A stretch of DNA of 64,000 bases from Nymphaea colorata (lineage: Eukaryota; Streptophyta; Magnoliopsida; Nymphaeales; Nymphaeaceae), in NCBI RefSeq assembly GCF_008831285.2, contig NC_045140.1, forward strand, positions 14,433,796-14,497,795, in the 5' to 3' direction. Positions 25,401-36,503 of the stretch are shown piece by piece. Below the pieces are notes generated by a model. That model had not been told where the DNA came from. It searched no databases and was given only the letters and a program-made list of their open reading frames with translations. The translations under genes and the position numbers were made by a program. How positions within the stretch are numbered: position 1 is the first letter of the stretch; each line of letters starts with the position of its first letter.

Positions 25401-28400
25401 GATTCACTGAGACATCCAACTCTACAAGTAGTGATCTAACCCATGACATTTCAGCCACAGTTTGAGCCATAGCCCTATATTCTGACTCAGCACTAGAACG
25501 AGCCACAACATTCTGCTTCTTGCTCCTCCAGGAAATAAGATTACCGCCCACAAAGACACAAAACCCGGTAGTAGACTTCCTATCATCTACAGATCCAGCA
25601 TAATCAGCATCACTATACGCCTCGATGTCAACACATTCTCCTTTCTTGAACCATAGCCCCTTTCCCGGGGCTGATTTCAAGTATCTTACAATCATTAGAG
25701 CTGCATCCCAGTGAACTTTTCGGGGTTTTTCCATGAATTGGCTCAACTTATTCACAGCAAAGCTAATGTCGGGACGAGTGACAGTCAAATATAACAGTTT
25801 CCCTATCAGAGATCTGTAAGATCTAGAGTCAAACGGCTCTGAGTCATCATCATGTATATGAATGCGAGGATTCATGGGAAGTGTGGCAGGTTTAGCCCCC
25901 AATAGTCCTGTTTCCTGTAGAAGATCAAGAGCATATTTCCTTTGAGACACTACAACTCCTTTATTACTACGAGCCACCTCAATACCAAGAAAATAACGAA
26001 GTTGTCCAAGGTCTTTCGTAACAAAGTGTTGCTGTAAAAACTCCTTTGTTTGAGCTATCTCTTGATCATTTTCCCCTGTAAGAACAATATCATCCACGTA
26101 GACAATCAATATCACAAGTCCTGCTGAGCCTCGCTTGATAAACAATGAGTGATCAAGTTGGGATCGGCTAAATCCACACTTAGATAACACTTCAGTAAGC
26201 TTTTGGAACCATGCACGGGGACTCTGTTTGAGTCCATAAATAGCCTTCTTTAACTTGCATACCTTGGAACACTCCCCTTGTCGCTCAAAACCAGGTGGTT
26301 GCTGCATATAAACAATTTCAGAAAGGTCTCCATACAGAAAGGCATTTTTGACATCCAATTGAAAAAGAGGCCACTCTCGTTGGACAGCAAGAGAGATAAT
26401 CAAGCGAATAGTGCCCAACCGGGCCACAGGCGAAAAGGTCTCAAAGAAGTCAACACCATAAGTCTGAGTATAACCTTTTGCGACAAGACGGGCCTTGAAC
26501 CTTTCAACTGACCCATCAGAATGATACTTGATGGTGAATACCCATCGTGAGCCAACCACATCACAGCGTGTTGGGGGGTCTACCAAATCCCAAGTCTCCC
26601 GAGAAAGAAGAGCATCCATTTCCTCCTGCATAGCTTGTCGCCAACGTGGATCTAACAGGGCGTGATTGTGCGAGGACGGGATAACATGACTAGATAAAGC
26701 TTGATCAAATTGTACTAAGTGTGTACTCAGATGAGCAGTAGAGACCGAATTAGATATAGGATGTAAGGTACACTGTCGCTTGCCCTTGCGAATAGCAATA
26801 GGGAGATCTGCTGCAGAATAGTCATCACTTAAACCTGAGTCAGTCTTATCAGTAGAGCTTACCTCTTGAGACGATGCTGGTGGACGGTCGAGAGAGGGAC
26901 CTAGACGACGAGTGTAAACCAACGGAGGCTCAAGAAAACGTTCATGTGACCTAGGTTGAGATGATGGAAATGACTCAAGTGACACTGGTGGAATAGGAAG
27001 AGGTATAGGTGCATGCATCTCAGATGAAGAGGGACTTGACGGAGGGAAATAAGGACGAGACTCAAAGAAGGTAACATCCGCACTGATAATGTCTTTCTTG
27101 GTCACGGGATCAAAGCATTTGTATCCCTTTTGATTAGCTGAATAGCCAATAAAGATACATTTGATAGCTTGGGCAGCCAGTTTGCTTTTGTTCGGGCCTA
27201 GGATATGTGCGAAGCAAGTGCATCCAAAAACTTTGGGAGGTAAATGAAATAATGAACGCCCTGGATATAGAATTTGAATTGGAATACGGTCTTGAATGGA
27301 GGAAGAGGGTAATCTATTAATGAGGTAACACGCAGTAAGGATAGCATCACCCCAAAAATAGGCAGGCATGTGAGAATGTAACATGAGGGTACGAGCTACG
27401 TTTAGGAGTTGCCGATGTTTGCGTTCGGCTACACCATTCTGTTGGGACGTATGTGGACAAGTATATTGAGGTCGAATTCCATGGTCGGCATAAAACTGAA
27501 GTAGAATGGAAGACTTGAATTCAAGAGCATTATCAGTGCGAATATTTTTGACAATGAATCCAAACTGAGTTTTTATTTCCTTGATAAATTTTTGAAGAAT
27601 ACATATGACTTCAGATCTTTCCCTTAACAAGAAAACCCAACTGACTCTAGTAAAATCATCAACTAGAACAAGATAATATCGAAAACATGATCGAAAAGGA
27701 ACCCGACTAGGACCCCATACATCCACATGAATGAGATCAAAAGGACTCTGACTCGATGGACTCTGACTCGAAGGAAAGCTGCTCCGTGTATGCTTGCCCA
27801 ACTGGCAGGCATCACATAAGAAGGACTCTGATGCAGGAATGTCTGGAAACATGCGACGAAGTTTTGGTACGGACGGATGACCCAATCTGAGATGCCATTG
27901 GAAGGGAGAAGGCTTGGAAGGGACTGAAGATGCAGCAACATCAACTGGGATTGACAAAAAATAAAGGCCCTCACGCTCATGGCCGCCACCAATCATCTTC
28001 CCAGTTGGTAAGTCCTGAAAAGAACAAGAGTCAGATTCAAAAATGACTTTACATTGTAAATCGATAGCTAGCTGCTTCACAGATATCAAATTAACAGGAA
28101 ACTGAGGTGCATATAGCACATGTGTAATAGTGCCTAAATGTGGAAGATAAATATCACCGCTACCCAAAACAGGGGACAACTTGCCATCAGCCAGCTTAAC
28201 ATACTGTGGTGTAGAAAATCTGACAAATGATGAAAAATTTTGTGGTTGATTACAACAATGTCTAGAAGCGCCCGAGTCTATCATCCATGTCATACCTGGA
28301 TCAGCAGTAGGAGCACCAACAGAGAATGCTGAATCTACAACAGCAGCATTGGTAGATGTAGAGGCAGATGTAGAGCCAGACCTCTGAGCAAGAACACGAT

Positions 28401-31128
28401 CATATTCATCCTTACTTAGGTTAAGAGAATATGACATAGATATAGAAGGATCAGTAGAAGACTCAACCATAGATATTGTTGCCTTTGAATGAGTTGCCTG
28501 GGATGAAGAAGGACCTCTGCTTGTGGTGATTCTACCTCCACCACGTCCAGGGGAAACATTAGACCTGAGGTGAGGATGTTTGTCCCAACAACGGTCCTCT
28601 AGATGACCAATTTTGCCACAATAAGAGCACTGAAATCTGCCACGTCCAGCACCACGGCCCGTACCACGCCCCCTAGTGCCTCCAAAAGAACTAGGGCCCC
28701 GTCCTCCTGATATCACAAGTGCAGAGACTGGTATGTCATGCGTAGTCTGAGAAAGAGTGGCTGCAAAGCGACTCAGCCTATTATACGTGTCTGCTAAATC
28801 TGGAAGTTCACTGCCTGTTAGAATTTGAGACTTTGCCACAGAGTATTCTGAAGATAGGCCAGATAAGAACTTTGCCACCATACCAGTCTCAACGTGTGAT
28901 GCATAACAATGCTGGCAAGGTGGGCGAAGAGCCTTTAACCGTTCATATGCAGCAGTCAAAGTAGCAAAATATTGAGATAGGTCCTGATCCCCTTGTCGAA
29001 TGTTGCATAACTCCTCTTCTAGTTGTAGGATCTTGATTACATTAGTGGCATGCGAGTATGTCTTTCTCAAGAAAGACCACATATCCTTGGCCTTGGTATA
29101 ATATGCAATAGTTGGGGCTATATGAGACTCCACACTATTCATAATCCAAGACATAACAATATAATTATCTTCATCCCACGCAGCATATATTCCTTTTTTC
29201 TCAATAGGTTCATCCTCCTCAAGAATATATTTCTTCCTATGACCAGCCACCGACATTATGAATACCCTAGACCATATTTCATAATTTGAGCCATTAAGTT
29301 TCATCGTGGTTCCATAAGAGAATGAATTCCCAGCCATCTTGTAGTCAGTAGACCCTTCAGATTTACTGTTTTCAGCCATAGTAAATAAAGAAGACCAGAT
29401 TGACGCAAACGTTTAAAGAAGGAGGGCTAGGAAATTACTGTCACTTCAGATCTGATTTAGCCGATGACAAAAACAAGAATGAACTCCCAACGACTGAAGA
29501 CTGTTGCTCCCAACGACTGAAGACTGCTGCCACTTATAACAGCAGCTAGTTCTCATAAAACTTCCTGTCCACGTGTCAAAGAAAGCCACGAAATCAAACA
29601 AAAACTTGTACTAAGGATCAGCAACAGTCCTCACGCAGCCTTTCTTTACTGAATTTGTATCCACGATCTATAGAAAAAAAAATCTGATCATATTCAAAAA
29701 CCTGAATTTATAAGCAGCACATAGACTCCACAAAGCATCCACAACACCTCACGCAGCTTGACTTTACCGAAACTGTATTTACGATCATCACAAACCACAG
29801 CGTCACACGTCACGCTGCATCCACAATAGTCTCTTCATACGACCAATATGAGGATCTGATCACGCCTTCCACATAGGCGTGATCAGGTCCTCCTTCTCAC
29901 GGCACGCCCAACCCCTATTCCCTCACTGTCTCCTTATTGGGTGATAAGAGGGAATAAGGAGTAGAGGTGACAAGGGAGAGAACGAGAGAAAAAAAAAAAG
30001 GAACGAACTCACTTGGCTGTTCGTCGGAGAAGATGGTGATCGCCGGAGAAGGTCACCGGAAAGTGCACTCTGCCGTCGACACCCACACCCGCTCTGATAC
30101 CATGTTACGAGAGAGAGAGAGAGGCAGCAAAAAGTTATCTTGCATTACGTGACCCTAATCTCTATTAAGAGATTAGGGTTAGGGAAAATTACAAGAGAAG
30201 TCCACTAAAAGTAACAAAACATTTAAAGAGACCTTCCCTAACTTCCTAATATTTCAGAAAACCCCTTTTTTGTATCTTTAACATTTTCTTTATAAAAACC
30301 CGCCCTCTTTCCGTTGGGAGGGAAGAGGTTTTTTTAAATCGTGAAGATGAAAATGAAGAAGATGGTGATGAGGATGAGAATGAATATGATGAAGATTATG
30401 AATGAGAGTTGAGAGTGCTTTCATTTTATATGTATTTGACATTGAACATTTTCACAATTTCATTATCATCTTGTGATGTAATACATAACATCTAAAACTT
30501 GTTTTTTGATGTGGTATCTTATAGACTTATGGACCTTATGACTTATGAATCTATGGTTATGAAATTATGATATACGTTATACGTTATGTAATTGTTGACT
30601 TGTTGTGCTTTGTAGATTGATATTGTTATGAATTTTGATGTTTACGAATGATGAACCGTAACTTTATAGCAATAATAAGTCTATCATTTTGTAAAACATG
30701 TTTTTTATGAAGAACATATTATTCTTGATTTTTACTGAATTTTTCGATTTTTTTATTTTTTTTATTTAAAAAAAACGATACGGTTACGATACGTTACGAT
30801 ATTTTATGATATGGCGCATCTTAAAGTCAGACCGATACGGCTTACGATACGTTTTTTACAACATTGACATTTGTACATGTAATATGTACACTTTAATTAT
30901 ATCCATAGACCATTCACCAAAACTGAGATGACTTCGCCTGGTCATGACAATTCCTGAATTTCCATTTTTGACCCGGTTGAGGACAGAGTCACCGAGTCTA
31001 CCAAGTTGAGTTGACTCAGCTGGGTTTCTAAATATTGGAAAAGAGAAGCTTCAGGTTCCAGAGTCAGCTCCAAATCATTTGTCAGACCAATCCATATATC
31101 ACGACTTTTTTGTAAGTTTAACAATTTT

Positions 31129-31166
<38 letters not shown>

Positions 31167-33407
31167 TAGTGGAGCAACCTAATAAGGTCCCAGTTTTTCA
31201 GCTTGCGGCATCTCATATCAACCTGGCAGTAGTATAACAAAAGGCAGTAGTATAACAAAAGGCATGACCATCTAAAAGCATGGACTTTGATGGACCAAGA
31301 AAAGTTATCCCTGTTATGTTTCTTCTGTATCCTACCCAACACTCTGACTTCTGAGATTAACTTCTCTGAAAGGCTAATGTGAGGGCATATTAGCATCCCC
31401 ATGAATGCCAACAAGGATTTTGTCTTATCCATGCTTCCCCCAAATGATTTTGTTTGTTGAAATAACTTCAGACAGGCGGTTATCCCTTACCAAAGCAAGT
31501 GATAAACATAAAGAAGCAAGTGGTTCATGGAAGTGAATGAAAGAAAAAAAATGGCATCATAAAAGATAAGGGGACATAGCAAGCAATGAGTTAGCAAAGA
31601 ATTCCTACCATTAGTTTAAGATAATTAATCACATGGCTGTCCCAGATATTGTTGAAAGTCCATTATCAAAGAGGGGACAAGAATATCTGTAAGAGATCAA
31701 CCAACCTTTGCAGGATCATTAGCTGCCCTACGGAGCCTGTCAGACAAACGAATATAGCCAAAGGACCAGAATACTGATAAAAAGGCTGCTGCCATGCCTC
31801 CCGCAGTAGCATAAAAGGTAGCTGGTGATGTAACCTTTCCCGTAATGACAACAGAGAATGCTAAAATCACAGCAGCTACAACAGTGCACACAAACTGCCC
31901 CCAGAAACCAAGATTGCCTAGCCTTTTGAAATACCGAGAAGTACTTTCCAGCCTCTTGGAAACCTGAATAAGTGAAATTACATTGGCTAATCAATCAGTC
32001 AAATCTTGCTTAGACGACAATTTTCACACGATGGCAACCAGATGCTTCACTAGTTTGGGCACTTGATGAAACTTGCACTTCGATCTAACATGTAATAATT
32101 ATCTTTGATGATAATTCTTGTTGATGACAAAGACATGGAATCAGGGCTAAAGTCATTGCTTGTCAGTTCTCAAGGACGAAACTTTGTTACCAAAGCAAAG
32201 TGATGGAATAGTAAAAGGTATACATAATCTAACAAAAACATGGTTCTTTGCTATCAGTCAATCATATTCCCACACTAATAGTGTAGACTGTAAGGCTATT
32301 AAGATCAAACTCAAAAGGTGTCAGTAATGTAATTAGTTTAGTAACTTAGTTCCTACAAAAAAGGAAGTTATGTTTCTATTTAAATTGTGAAAGTGCGTTC
32401 TTCTTTTTAATCCTAGTAAGCCACCAGTAATCACTTAGAAGTCATGCTAATACAATTCGGTTGGTAACAGCAAGACTGACAATTCAAAAATCATCCCCAT
32501 CTTGACGAAATGTAATAGAGCAATTTCAGATGGAACATGGCGGCACAATCAACACCGGCAAAACAAGATTAATATCACAAATCATGAGCAAATGGGGGAG
32601 GACATGAAGCTATAGGACATATGAACTTATATGTCCGAAGGGACTTATTTATCCAGGAAAATGACATAAGTTCAGCCATCATAAACTTTTCTTTTTCCTG
32701 CCAGATATATTCGACATGCTTCCAGTTCCAGGTTTTCAAGAATTAGTAGCTTCTCTCAGTCAATACCAACCTCTAGTTAAAATTAGAAATAGAGCTTTTT
32801 TCCGTTTATAAGACATTAGTAGCTTCTCTCCCGGTGTACATTCTAGGCGCTCTCTACGTGTATTTTGTAGCCACTCTTAGGTGCTTTCCCCGTGCATCTC
32901 GTACGCCCTCTAAGATAGGCGCTCTCCCGGTGCATCTTCCTAGCGAATTCAAACTATTTCAAGTGTACGTTTAAAAAAATCCACTTACCAGAAGGAGATC
33001 ATACTTTCGACGGCATACCCATTATCAAGAGAAGAAGTAAACCCCCCAGTCTTAGGTATGCACGGAAAACATTACATGCAAATAAATAAAGGCAAGCAAA
33101 AGAAAAGAAAAGAGAGAAAGGGAAAGGGTACCTGTGCAAGTTTTGCCCTATCGGACTCTTCACCAGGCGAAGGGGATGGAACGGAAGAAGCGGAATCGGA
33201 AGAGGCATGAAGAGCAGAAGAGGAGCAACGGAAAGGGCGGAGAGGAGAAAAGGACAGGGTTGGTGTCATTGTTGTTGGGGCGCTAGCAAGATGAAAAGGA
33301 GGAGAGACGAAATGGGGAGCTCTTGGTATGTGAGAATGTCGAGCTGGAAGAGGAGAGGCAGCAATGGAAGGCCTTCCCGGCCATGAGAGCGCCCCCGCCA
33401 GCATCAT
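22417..33407 (-). CDS. TIC21: TIC21/PIC1, chloroplast inner-envelope protein (protein import/iron permease)
   Basis: Four exons join to 282 residues: 33407-33132, 31963-31706, 23734-23531 and 22527-22417, all phase 0. Exon 1 encodes a Ser/Pro/His-rich transit peptide ending DRAKLAQ. Exon 2 holds VSKRLESTSRYFKRLGNLGF and two membrane segments (about 109-133 and 138-163). Exon 3 holds a third (about 192-218). The last exon completes the fourth segment and ends VVIPKVA, as in Arabidopsis TIC21. In Arabidopsis the protein is assigned both to the TIC import channel and to plastid iron uptake. Met1 and Met2 are adjacent; I chose 33407. An upstream in-frame ATG at 33458 would give a longer, less typical transit peptide. 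Intron 2 is about 8 kb because of nested transposons. Confidence 0.93.
24959..25139 (-). repeat. 3' LTR of the copia element
   Basis: This 181-bp terminal repeat looks identical to 30103-30283. Read on the minus strand it starts TGTTAAAGATAC and ends CTCTCGTAACA. Confidence 0.92.
25140..25150 (-). other. Polypurine tract of the copia element
   Basis: On the minus strand TTGAGGGGGAG directly precedes the 3' LTR, the usual place and composition for the plus-strand primer of an LTR retrotransposon. Confidence 0.85.
25147..29379 (-). CDS. Copia gag-pol polyprotein
   Basis: A single frame of 1,410 residues with the Ty1/copia domain order. The gag region comes first (from about residue 20, LNGSNYEIWSR). 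It is followed by a CCHC knuckle (CSYCGKIGHLEDRC), the aspartic protease (WMIDSGASRHCC), integrase with its HHCC zinc site (HLRLGHP...CDACQLGKH) and DDE core, then reverse transcriptase (YVDD in VILIVYVDDIVLTG) and RNase H (DADYAGSVDDRKSTTG). It ends close to the polypurine tract. Integrase before reverse transcriptase marks copia rather than gypsy. The frame starts about 700 bases after the primer-binding site. Confidence 0.95.
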   Translation of the reverse strand: MAENSKSEGSTDYKMAGNSFSYGTTMKLNGSNYEIWSRVFIMSVAGHRKKYILEEDEPIEKKGIYAAWDEDNYIVMSWIMNSVESHIAPTIAYYTKAKDMWSFLRKTYSHATNVIKILQLEEELCNIRQGDQDLSQYFATLTAAYERLKALRPPCQHCYASHVETGMVAKFLSGLSSEYSVAKSQILTGSELPDLADTYNRLSRFAATLSQTTHDIPVSALVISGGRGPSSFGGTRGRGTGRGAGRGRFQCSYCGKIGHLEDRCWDKHPHLRSNVSPGRGGGRITTSRGPSSSQATHSKATISMVESSTDPSISMSYSLNLSKDEYDRVLAQRSGSTSASTSTNAAVVDSAFSVGAPTADPGMTWMIDSGASRHCCNQPQNFSSFVRFSTPQYVKLADGKLSPVLGSGDIYLPHLGTITHVLYAPQFPVNLISVKQLAIDLQCKVIFESDSCSFQDLPTGKMIGGGHEREGLYFLSIPVDVAASSVPSKPSPFQWHLRLGHPSVPKLRRMFPDIPASESFLCDACQLGKHTRSSFPSSQSPSSQSPFDLIHVDVWGPSRVPFRSCFRYYLVLVDDFTRVSWVFLLRERSEVICILQKFIKEIKTQFGFIVKNIRTDNALEFKSSILLQFYADHGIRPQYTCPHTSQQNGVAERKHRQLLNVARTLMLHSHMPAYFWGDAILTACYLINRLPSSSIQDRIPIQILYPGRSLFHLPPKVFGCTCFAHILGPNKSKLAAQAIKCIFIGYSANQKGYKCFDPVTKKDIISADVTFFESRPYFPPSSPSSSEMHAPIPLPIPPVSLESFPSSQPRSHERFLEPPLVYTRRLGPSLDRPPASSQEVSSTDKTDSGLSDDYSAADLPIAIRKGKRQCTLHPISNSVSTAHLSTHLVQFDQALSSHVIPSSHNHALLDPRWRQAMQEEMDALLSRETWDLVDPPTRCDVVGSRWVFTIKYHSDGSVERFKARLVAKGYTQTYGVDFFETFSPVARLGTIRLIISLAVQREWPLFQLDVKNAFLYGDLSEIVYMQQPPGFERQGECSKVCKLKKAIYGLKQSPRAWFQKLTEVLSKCGFSRSQLDHSLFIKRGSAGLVILIVYVDDIVLTGENDQEIAQTKEFLQQHFVTKDLGQLRYFLGIEVARSNKGVVVSQRKYALDLLQETGLLGAKPATLPMNPRIHIHDDDSEPFDSRSYRSLIGKLLYLTVTRPDISFAVNKLSQFMEKPRKVHWDAALMIVRYLKSAPGKGLWFKKGECVDIEAYSDADYAGSVDDRKSTTGFCVFVGGNLISWRSKKQNVVARSSAESEYRAMAQTVAEMSWVRSLLVELDVSVNLPMKMYCDNKAATYIANNPVFHERTKHIEVDCHYIRDLVQGGIVSTIHVSSEDQAADILTKALPIGDFLRCCNKLSMIDIYAPA
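30091..30102 (-). other. Primer-binding site of the copia element (initiator tRNA-Met)
   Basis: TGGTATCAGAGC on the minus strand abuts the 5' LTR and is the standard complement to the 3' end of plant initiator methionine tRNA. Confidence 0.92.
30103..30283 (-). repeat. 5' LTR of the copia element
   Basis: This 181-bp terminal repeat looks identical to 24959-25139. It is flanked outside by the TTTTC target duplication and inside by the primer-binding site. Confidence 0.92.
31131..31160. repeat. (TC)n microsatellite in TIC21 intron 2
   Basis: An uninterrupted TC dinucleotide run of about 30 bases lies between the nested transposons and exon 2. Confidence 0.9.
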
Positions 33408-36400
33408 TTGCCAACACCACCACTGTCTCCAAAGCAACTCACACAGGCAGAGAGACAAAGAGAGAGAGAGAAGTCACGACCCGAAATTGCTCAAGTGAAG
33501 TCCATACCCACAATTGGATCAAGCGAAGTCCATACCCACAATTGGAGCAAGTCTAAACCAAATAAACGTTCTGAGAATGGGGATGCACGGAACCGGCTGT
33601 GACGTGACGGTCCAGATTTTCCCACCACCCGATTCTCCCCTTCGAGACAGCCACGTGGACGGCTCTGGTTTCCGCTTTGGGGTGTTGATGTCTTTTTCCC
33701 GTATTTAGCTCAATTTAGATCTCGCTTCTTACGTACTTTGACTTTAGCCAAGTCCAGATCCGAACTTTCCCCTCTCGAATAGGAGAGCGAGCAAGAAGAG
33801 ATCGACAGCTCGAATCGAGTAGCCATATCAATAACTCTTTTTTTTTTTCTTCTAAGTTCATATTCAGGGGAAAGAAAAGAGAAACAACTCAAAACTATGA
33901 TGTACAAGTTGACACTTGAAAGAATCGAAAGATATGAATAATTTTTCTCTTCAATTTCAGAAAATTCTAACCATACCTCTCATATATAGAAAAGAATAGC
34001 GCGAGGAAATCAATAATGGTATGATGAATAAAAATCCAATACCGTAGTCCGTATCAGAACTGTATTTGCCATATATAACTCTAAAAGTATCTGTATTTTG
34101 TTTGATAGGCTAGCATTAGTTTGGACCCAGTTCTGTTTCTTAAAGCCAGTCACTATACGTGGGATTGCTGTCAACGGTTCCTGCGGAAACCAGATCCAGG
34201 TCTTTCTGCATTCAGCCAGAAAATGACCAGTTCAAATTCCACAATTCGCTTCAAAGTTCAAACTACATCGGCCAAGATCGAATTTCAAATCCCAGCCGTA
34301 AGGTCAAATTACACTAAAAAACATACTGGTCACATACTGTTCTATAAACCTGCCCTAAAAGTTATGATAGATTCATGAAATACTGTAGGTTATAGTATTT
34401 AACGAATCTGCCTAAAATTTTATGACATGTTCATCAAACCGTATGCAACTCTTCCATTAGGAACGGGAATAGTAACAAATTCTTCCGTGAATATGCTATG
34501 TAACAGTCTTCCATGAATTTATGGAACTTACTGTTCTCATTGCAAAGGACCCTTAAACCTACATGTAAAACTCGGGGGGTAAAAGAGGTCAGGTTAGATA
34601 TTTTCTTCCAAATTGAGGTTCAAAAATTTTGTCCTGGTAAGTGGGATTCTGCTTCATCATCTTCAGTTTTCTGACAGTCGACTGCAGTCTTCATGAAGGG
34701 CCGGGATCCACTTGTTTTGCCTCATTAGATGTCCATTTTCCTTTGGTTTGCAGAGTTAAGACGGTAAGTAATAAAAACAGGCGCGGAGCAATATTTGAAG
34801 ATTATTACATTAGTATTAGTTGATGGGATTCAAGAAAGGAATGTGAAGCGAAGACGAAGTCCAGAAATGGGACGCGAGTTTCCTGGTCGTTAACATGAGC
34901 TCAACTTGAGGTGGCACATGAGTTTCTTTAAATATACTTTTACCAGTTAGATTTTAGAAAAGTTTGTTTCGTATAATTGTTCATAATTTAGTATGGATGT
35001 ATCATCTACAATTTAGCATAGCATTGATGCATCATGTACTGTTCTTTTTCTGGATCATTAGCATTTACATGTTGTCCAACTCTTCGTAAATCAGTATGTA
35101 GTCTAGAGATGCATTTGTATTAACTATTTTGTATAATCGTTAGTATAATATATCGAGCATTTCTTTCGAGAGTGTATAGATGTATTATGCAGCCAAGCAA
35201 CCGCTTGATCGAGTTTAATTGTTGAGGGCACTACCCATTACCAAGTTAAAGCTATTTAGTACAACATCCCTTGATCGAGTTTAATTGTTGAGGGCACTAT
35301 CCATTACCAAGTTAAAGCTATTTAGTACAACATCCCTTGATCGAGGTATGTAGACATCTGGTTTCTGTTTTCCAGGCGTAAAAGGTGAAGAATGTGAATT
35401 CACGAAGGATGGGAGCTTAGAAGCTCGTTCCAGTGATGATGGGCCTGGCAAACATTCCTTACAGCAAACGACCTCTGACTAAATGGGCTGGTTTTTTTTG
35501 GAGGTATGCCTGTCATTGACGAAGAAGGCACCCATGCACATGCCTTGCACTTTAGGATTGGACCATTCCTCAAAAAAAAAGAAGCAAATGCCTGGGGTCC
35601 TCCTTCTTCCCTTCGCCAAACCCCACCCAGCCTCTTCTCCTGCATTTAATAAACTGACAAGAAGCAACAAGATCTCAATGATTTAGATGGCTCTTAACTG
35701 ATTCTTTTGTCATACTTCACTTAGTTTGGAGGAAGGAAATTATAATTCGTTTTGTTTTGTTTTGTTTTGTTCTTATTTCAATCACAGAATCTCTTCCTTG
35801 GCTGCAACAAGTTATAAATAACTACAGAAAGCAGAAAACTTTCAACGGCGGCTAAATAATTACAGCAGCATGTGATGATATGCTGGGAACGTGAATATCA
35901 GGAATCGACAAGAAGAAGCGGTTACAGCCATCAAGACAAACACGGCTTGGTTGGCAACCATTCACAGGGTATATAAAGGCTAGGGTTCTGAATTCTAAGC
36001 ACCAACAAAAGCATCAAGTCAATTAGAACCAGAAAACACATTTTATAAAGCAAGAAAAGAGAACAAAAGATCCAGTTCCGAATCTCAAGCAGCATCAAGT
36101 AGATTAGATTCATAAAACACATTTTACAAAGCCAGCAAAGAGAACAAGAGATCCCGACGTCTAATACCCTTATGCACCAAGCCCATACATGGAGCAGTAG
36201 AAACGAACAAGACAAACGGAAATTTGTACAAACAAGAACATAGAAGGCCAGCCAACTTGATCACATGACAGACCAATATCAATTTACTAGACACCATCAC
36301 AATTTACAATCCCATCCTCAGTCTCTTTCCTTCTCATGACCACCGCCAAGAACTGAGAGAGTTCCATTTGGAGGCCCAAAATGCACACTGGTCATCAGTA

Positions 36401-36503
36401 AGTCAACAACGGGCACGAAGGACAATGAGAAAAGAAAGTGGATGCTTTTCCCACCTCCTCGACCCCTTTGATCCATGGTTTGGATCCAACGGCAAAGAAA
36501 GAA
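33408..36503. other. Intergenic DNA between TIC21 and the LRR kinase gene; no gene recognised
   Basis: 33408-33700 is probably the TIC21 promoter and leader; it holds a short tandem duplication of about 30 bases at 33490-33550. A 66-bp tandem repeat lies at 35204-35345. A diverged duplication of roughly 90 bases lies at 35985-36155. The stretch before 36503 probably includes the kinase 3' UTR. No convincing coding exon is visible on either strand. Confidence 0.5.
35204..35345. repeat. 66-bp tandem repeat, two full copies plus the start of a third
   Basis: The units start at 35204 and 35270 with CTTGATCGAG, and a third partial unit starts at 35336. The two full copies differ at one base that I can see, so the duplication is recent. 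No motif suggests a function. Confidence 0.9.

Larger units (their letters stand above)
24959..30283 (-). mobile_element. Ty1/copia LTR retrotransposon, looks whole and very young
   Basis: The element is 5,325 bp. Two 181-bp LTRs (24959-25139 and 30103-30283) look identical by eye and carry TGTTA...TAACA ends. The 5-bp TTTTC flanks both sides (24954-24958 and 30284-30288). A tRNA-iMet primer-binding site, a polypurine tract and one long gag-pol frame are present, with no breaks seen. Short LTRs and overall size suggest the Ale/Retrofit group, but the lineage is an inference. It lies inside the hAT element in TIC21 intron 2, in the same orientation as that gene. Identical LTRs imply insertion very recently in evolutionary time. 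Confidence 0.93.
24730..30866 (+). mobile_element. hAT-type DNA transposon derivative, interrupted by a copia element
   Basis: The ends are CAGTGTTGTA at 24730 and, inverted, CAATGTTGTA at 30866. The 8-bp flanks ACATCTGT (24722-24729) and ACATTTGT (30867-30874) match at seven of eight positions, as expected for a hAT insertion. Both subterminal regions are packed with GTATCGTA/TACGATAC motifs, typical of transposase-binding arrays. Without the copia insert the element is about 800 bp, so it is non-autonomous. At 30340-30405 (+) a short frame reads as an acidic tail (Asp/Glu/Asn/Tyr-rich, ending DEDYE and a stop), resembling the C-terminus of a hAT transposase and suggesting an internally deleted copy. 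Confidence 0.75.
24432..31029. mobile_element. Possible outer repeat with related inverted ends, interrupted by later insertions
   Basis: The left side begins TCTAAAACCCAGTGACTTGG followed by ACTCG/GACTC-rich sequence. The right side, read on the minus strand, begins TTAGAAACCCAGCTGAGTC followed by similar CTCGGTGACTC sequence. These look like diverged inverted ends of a non-autonomous DNA transposon common in plants. Its body would be split by the hAT element. No convincing target duplication is visible, so boundaries and class are tentative. Confidence 0.4.
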
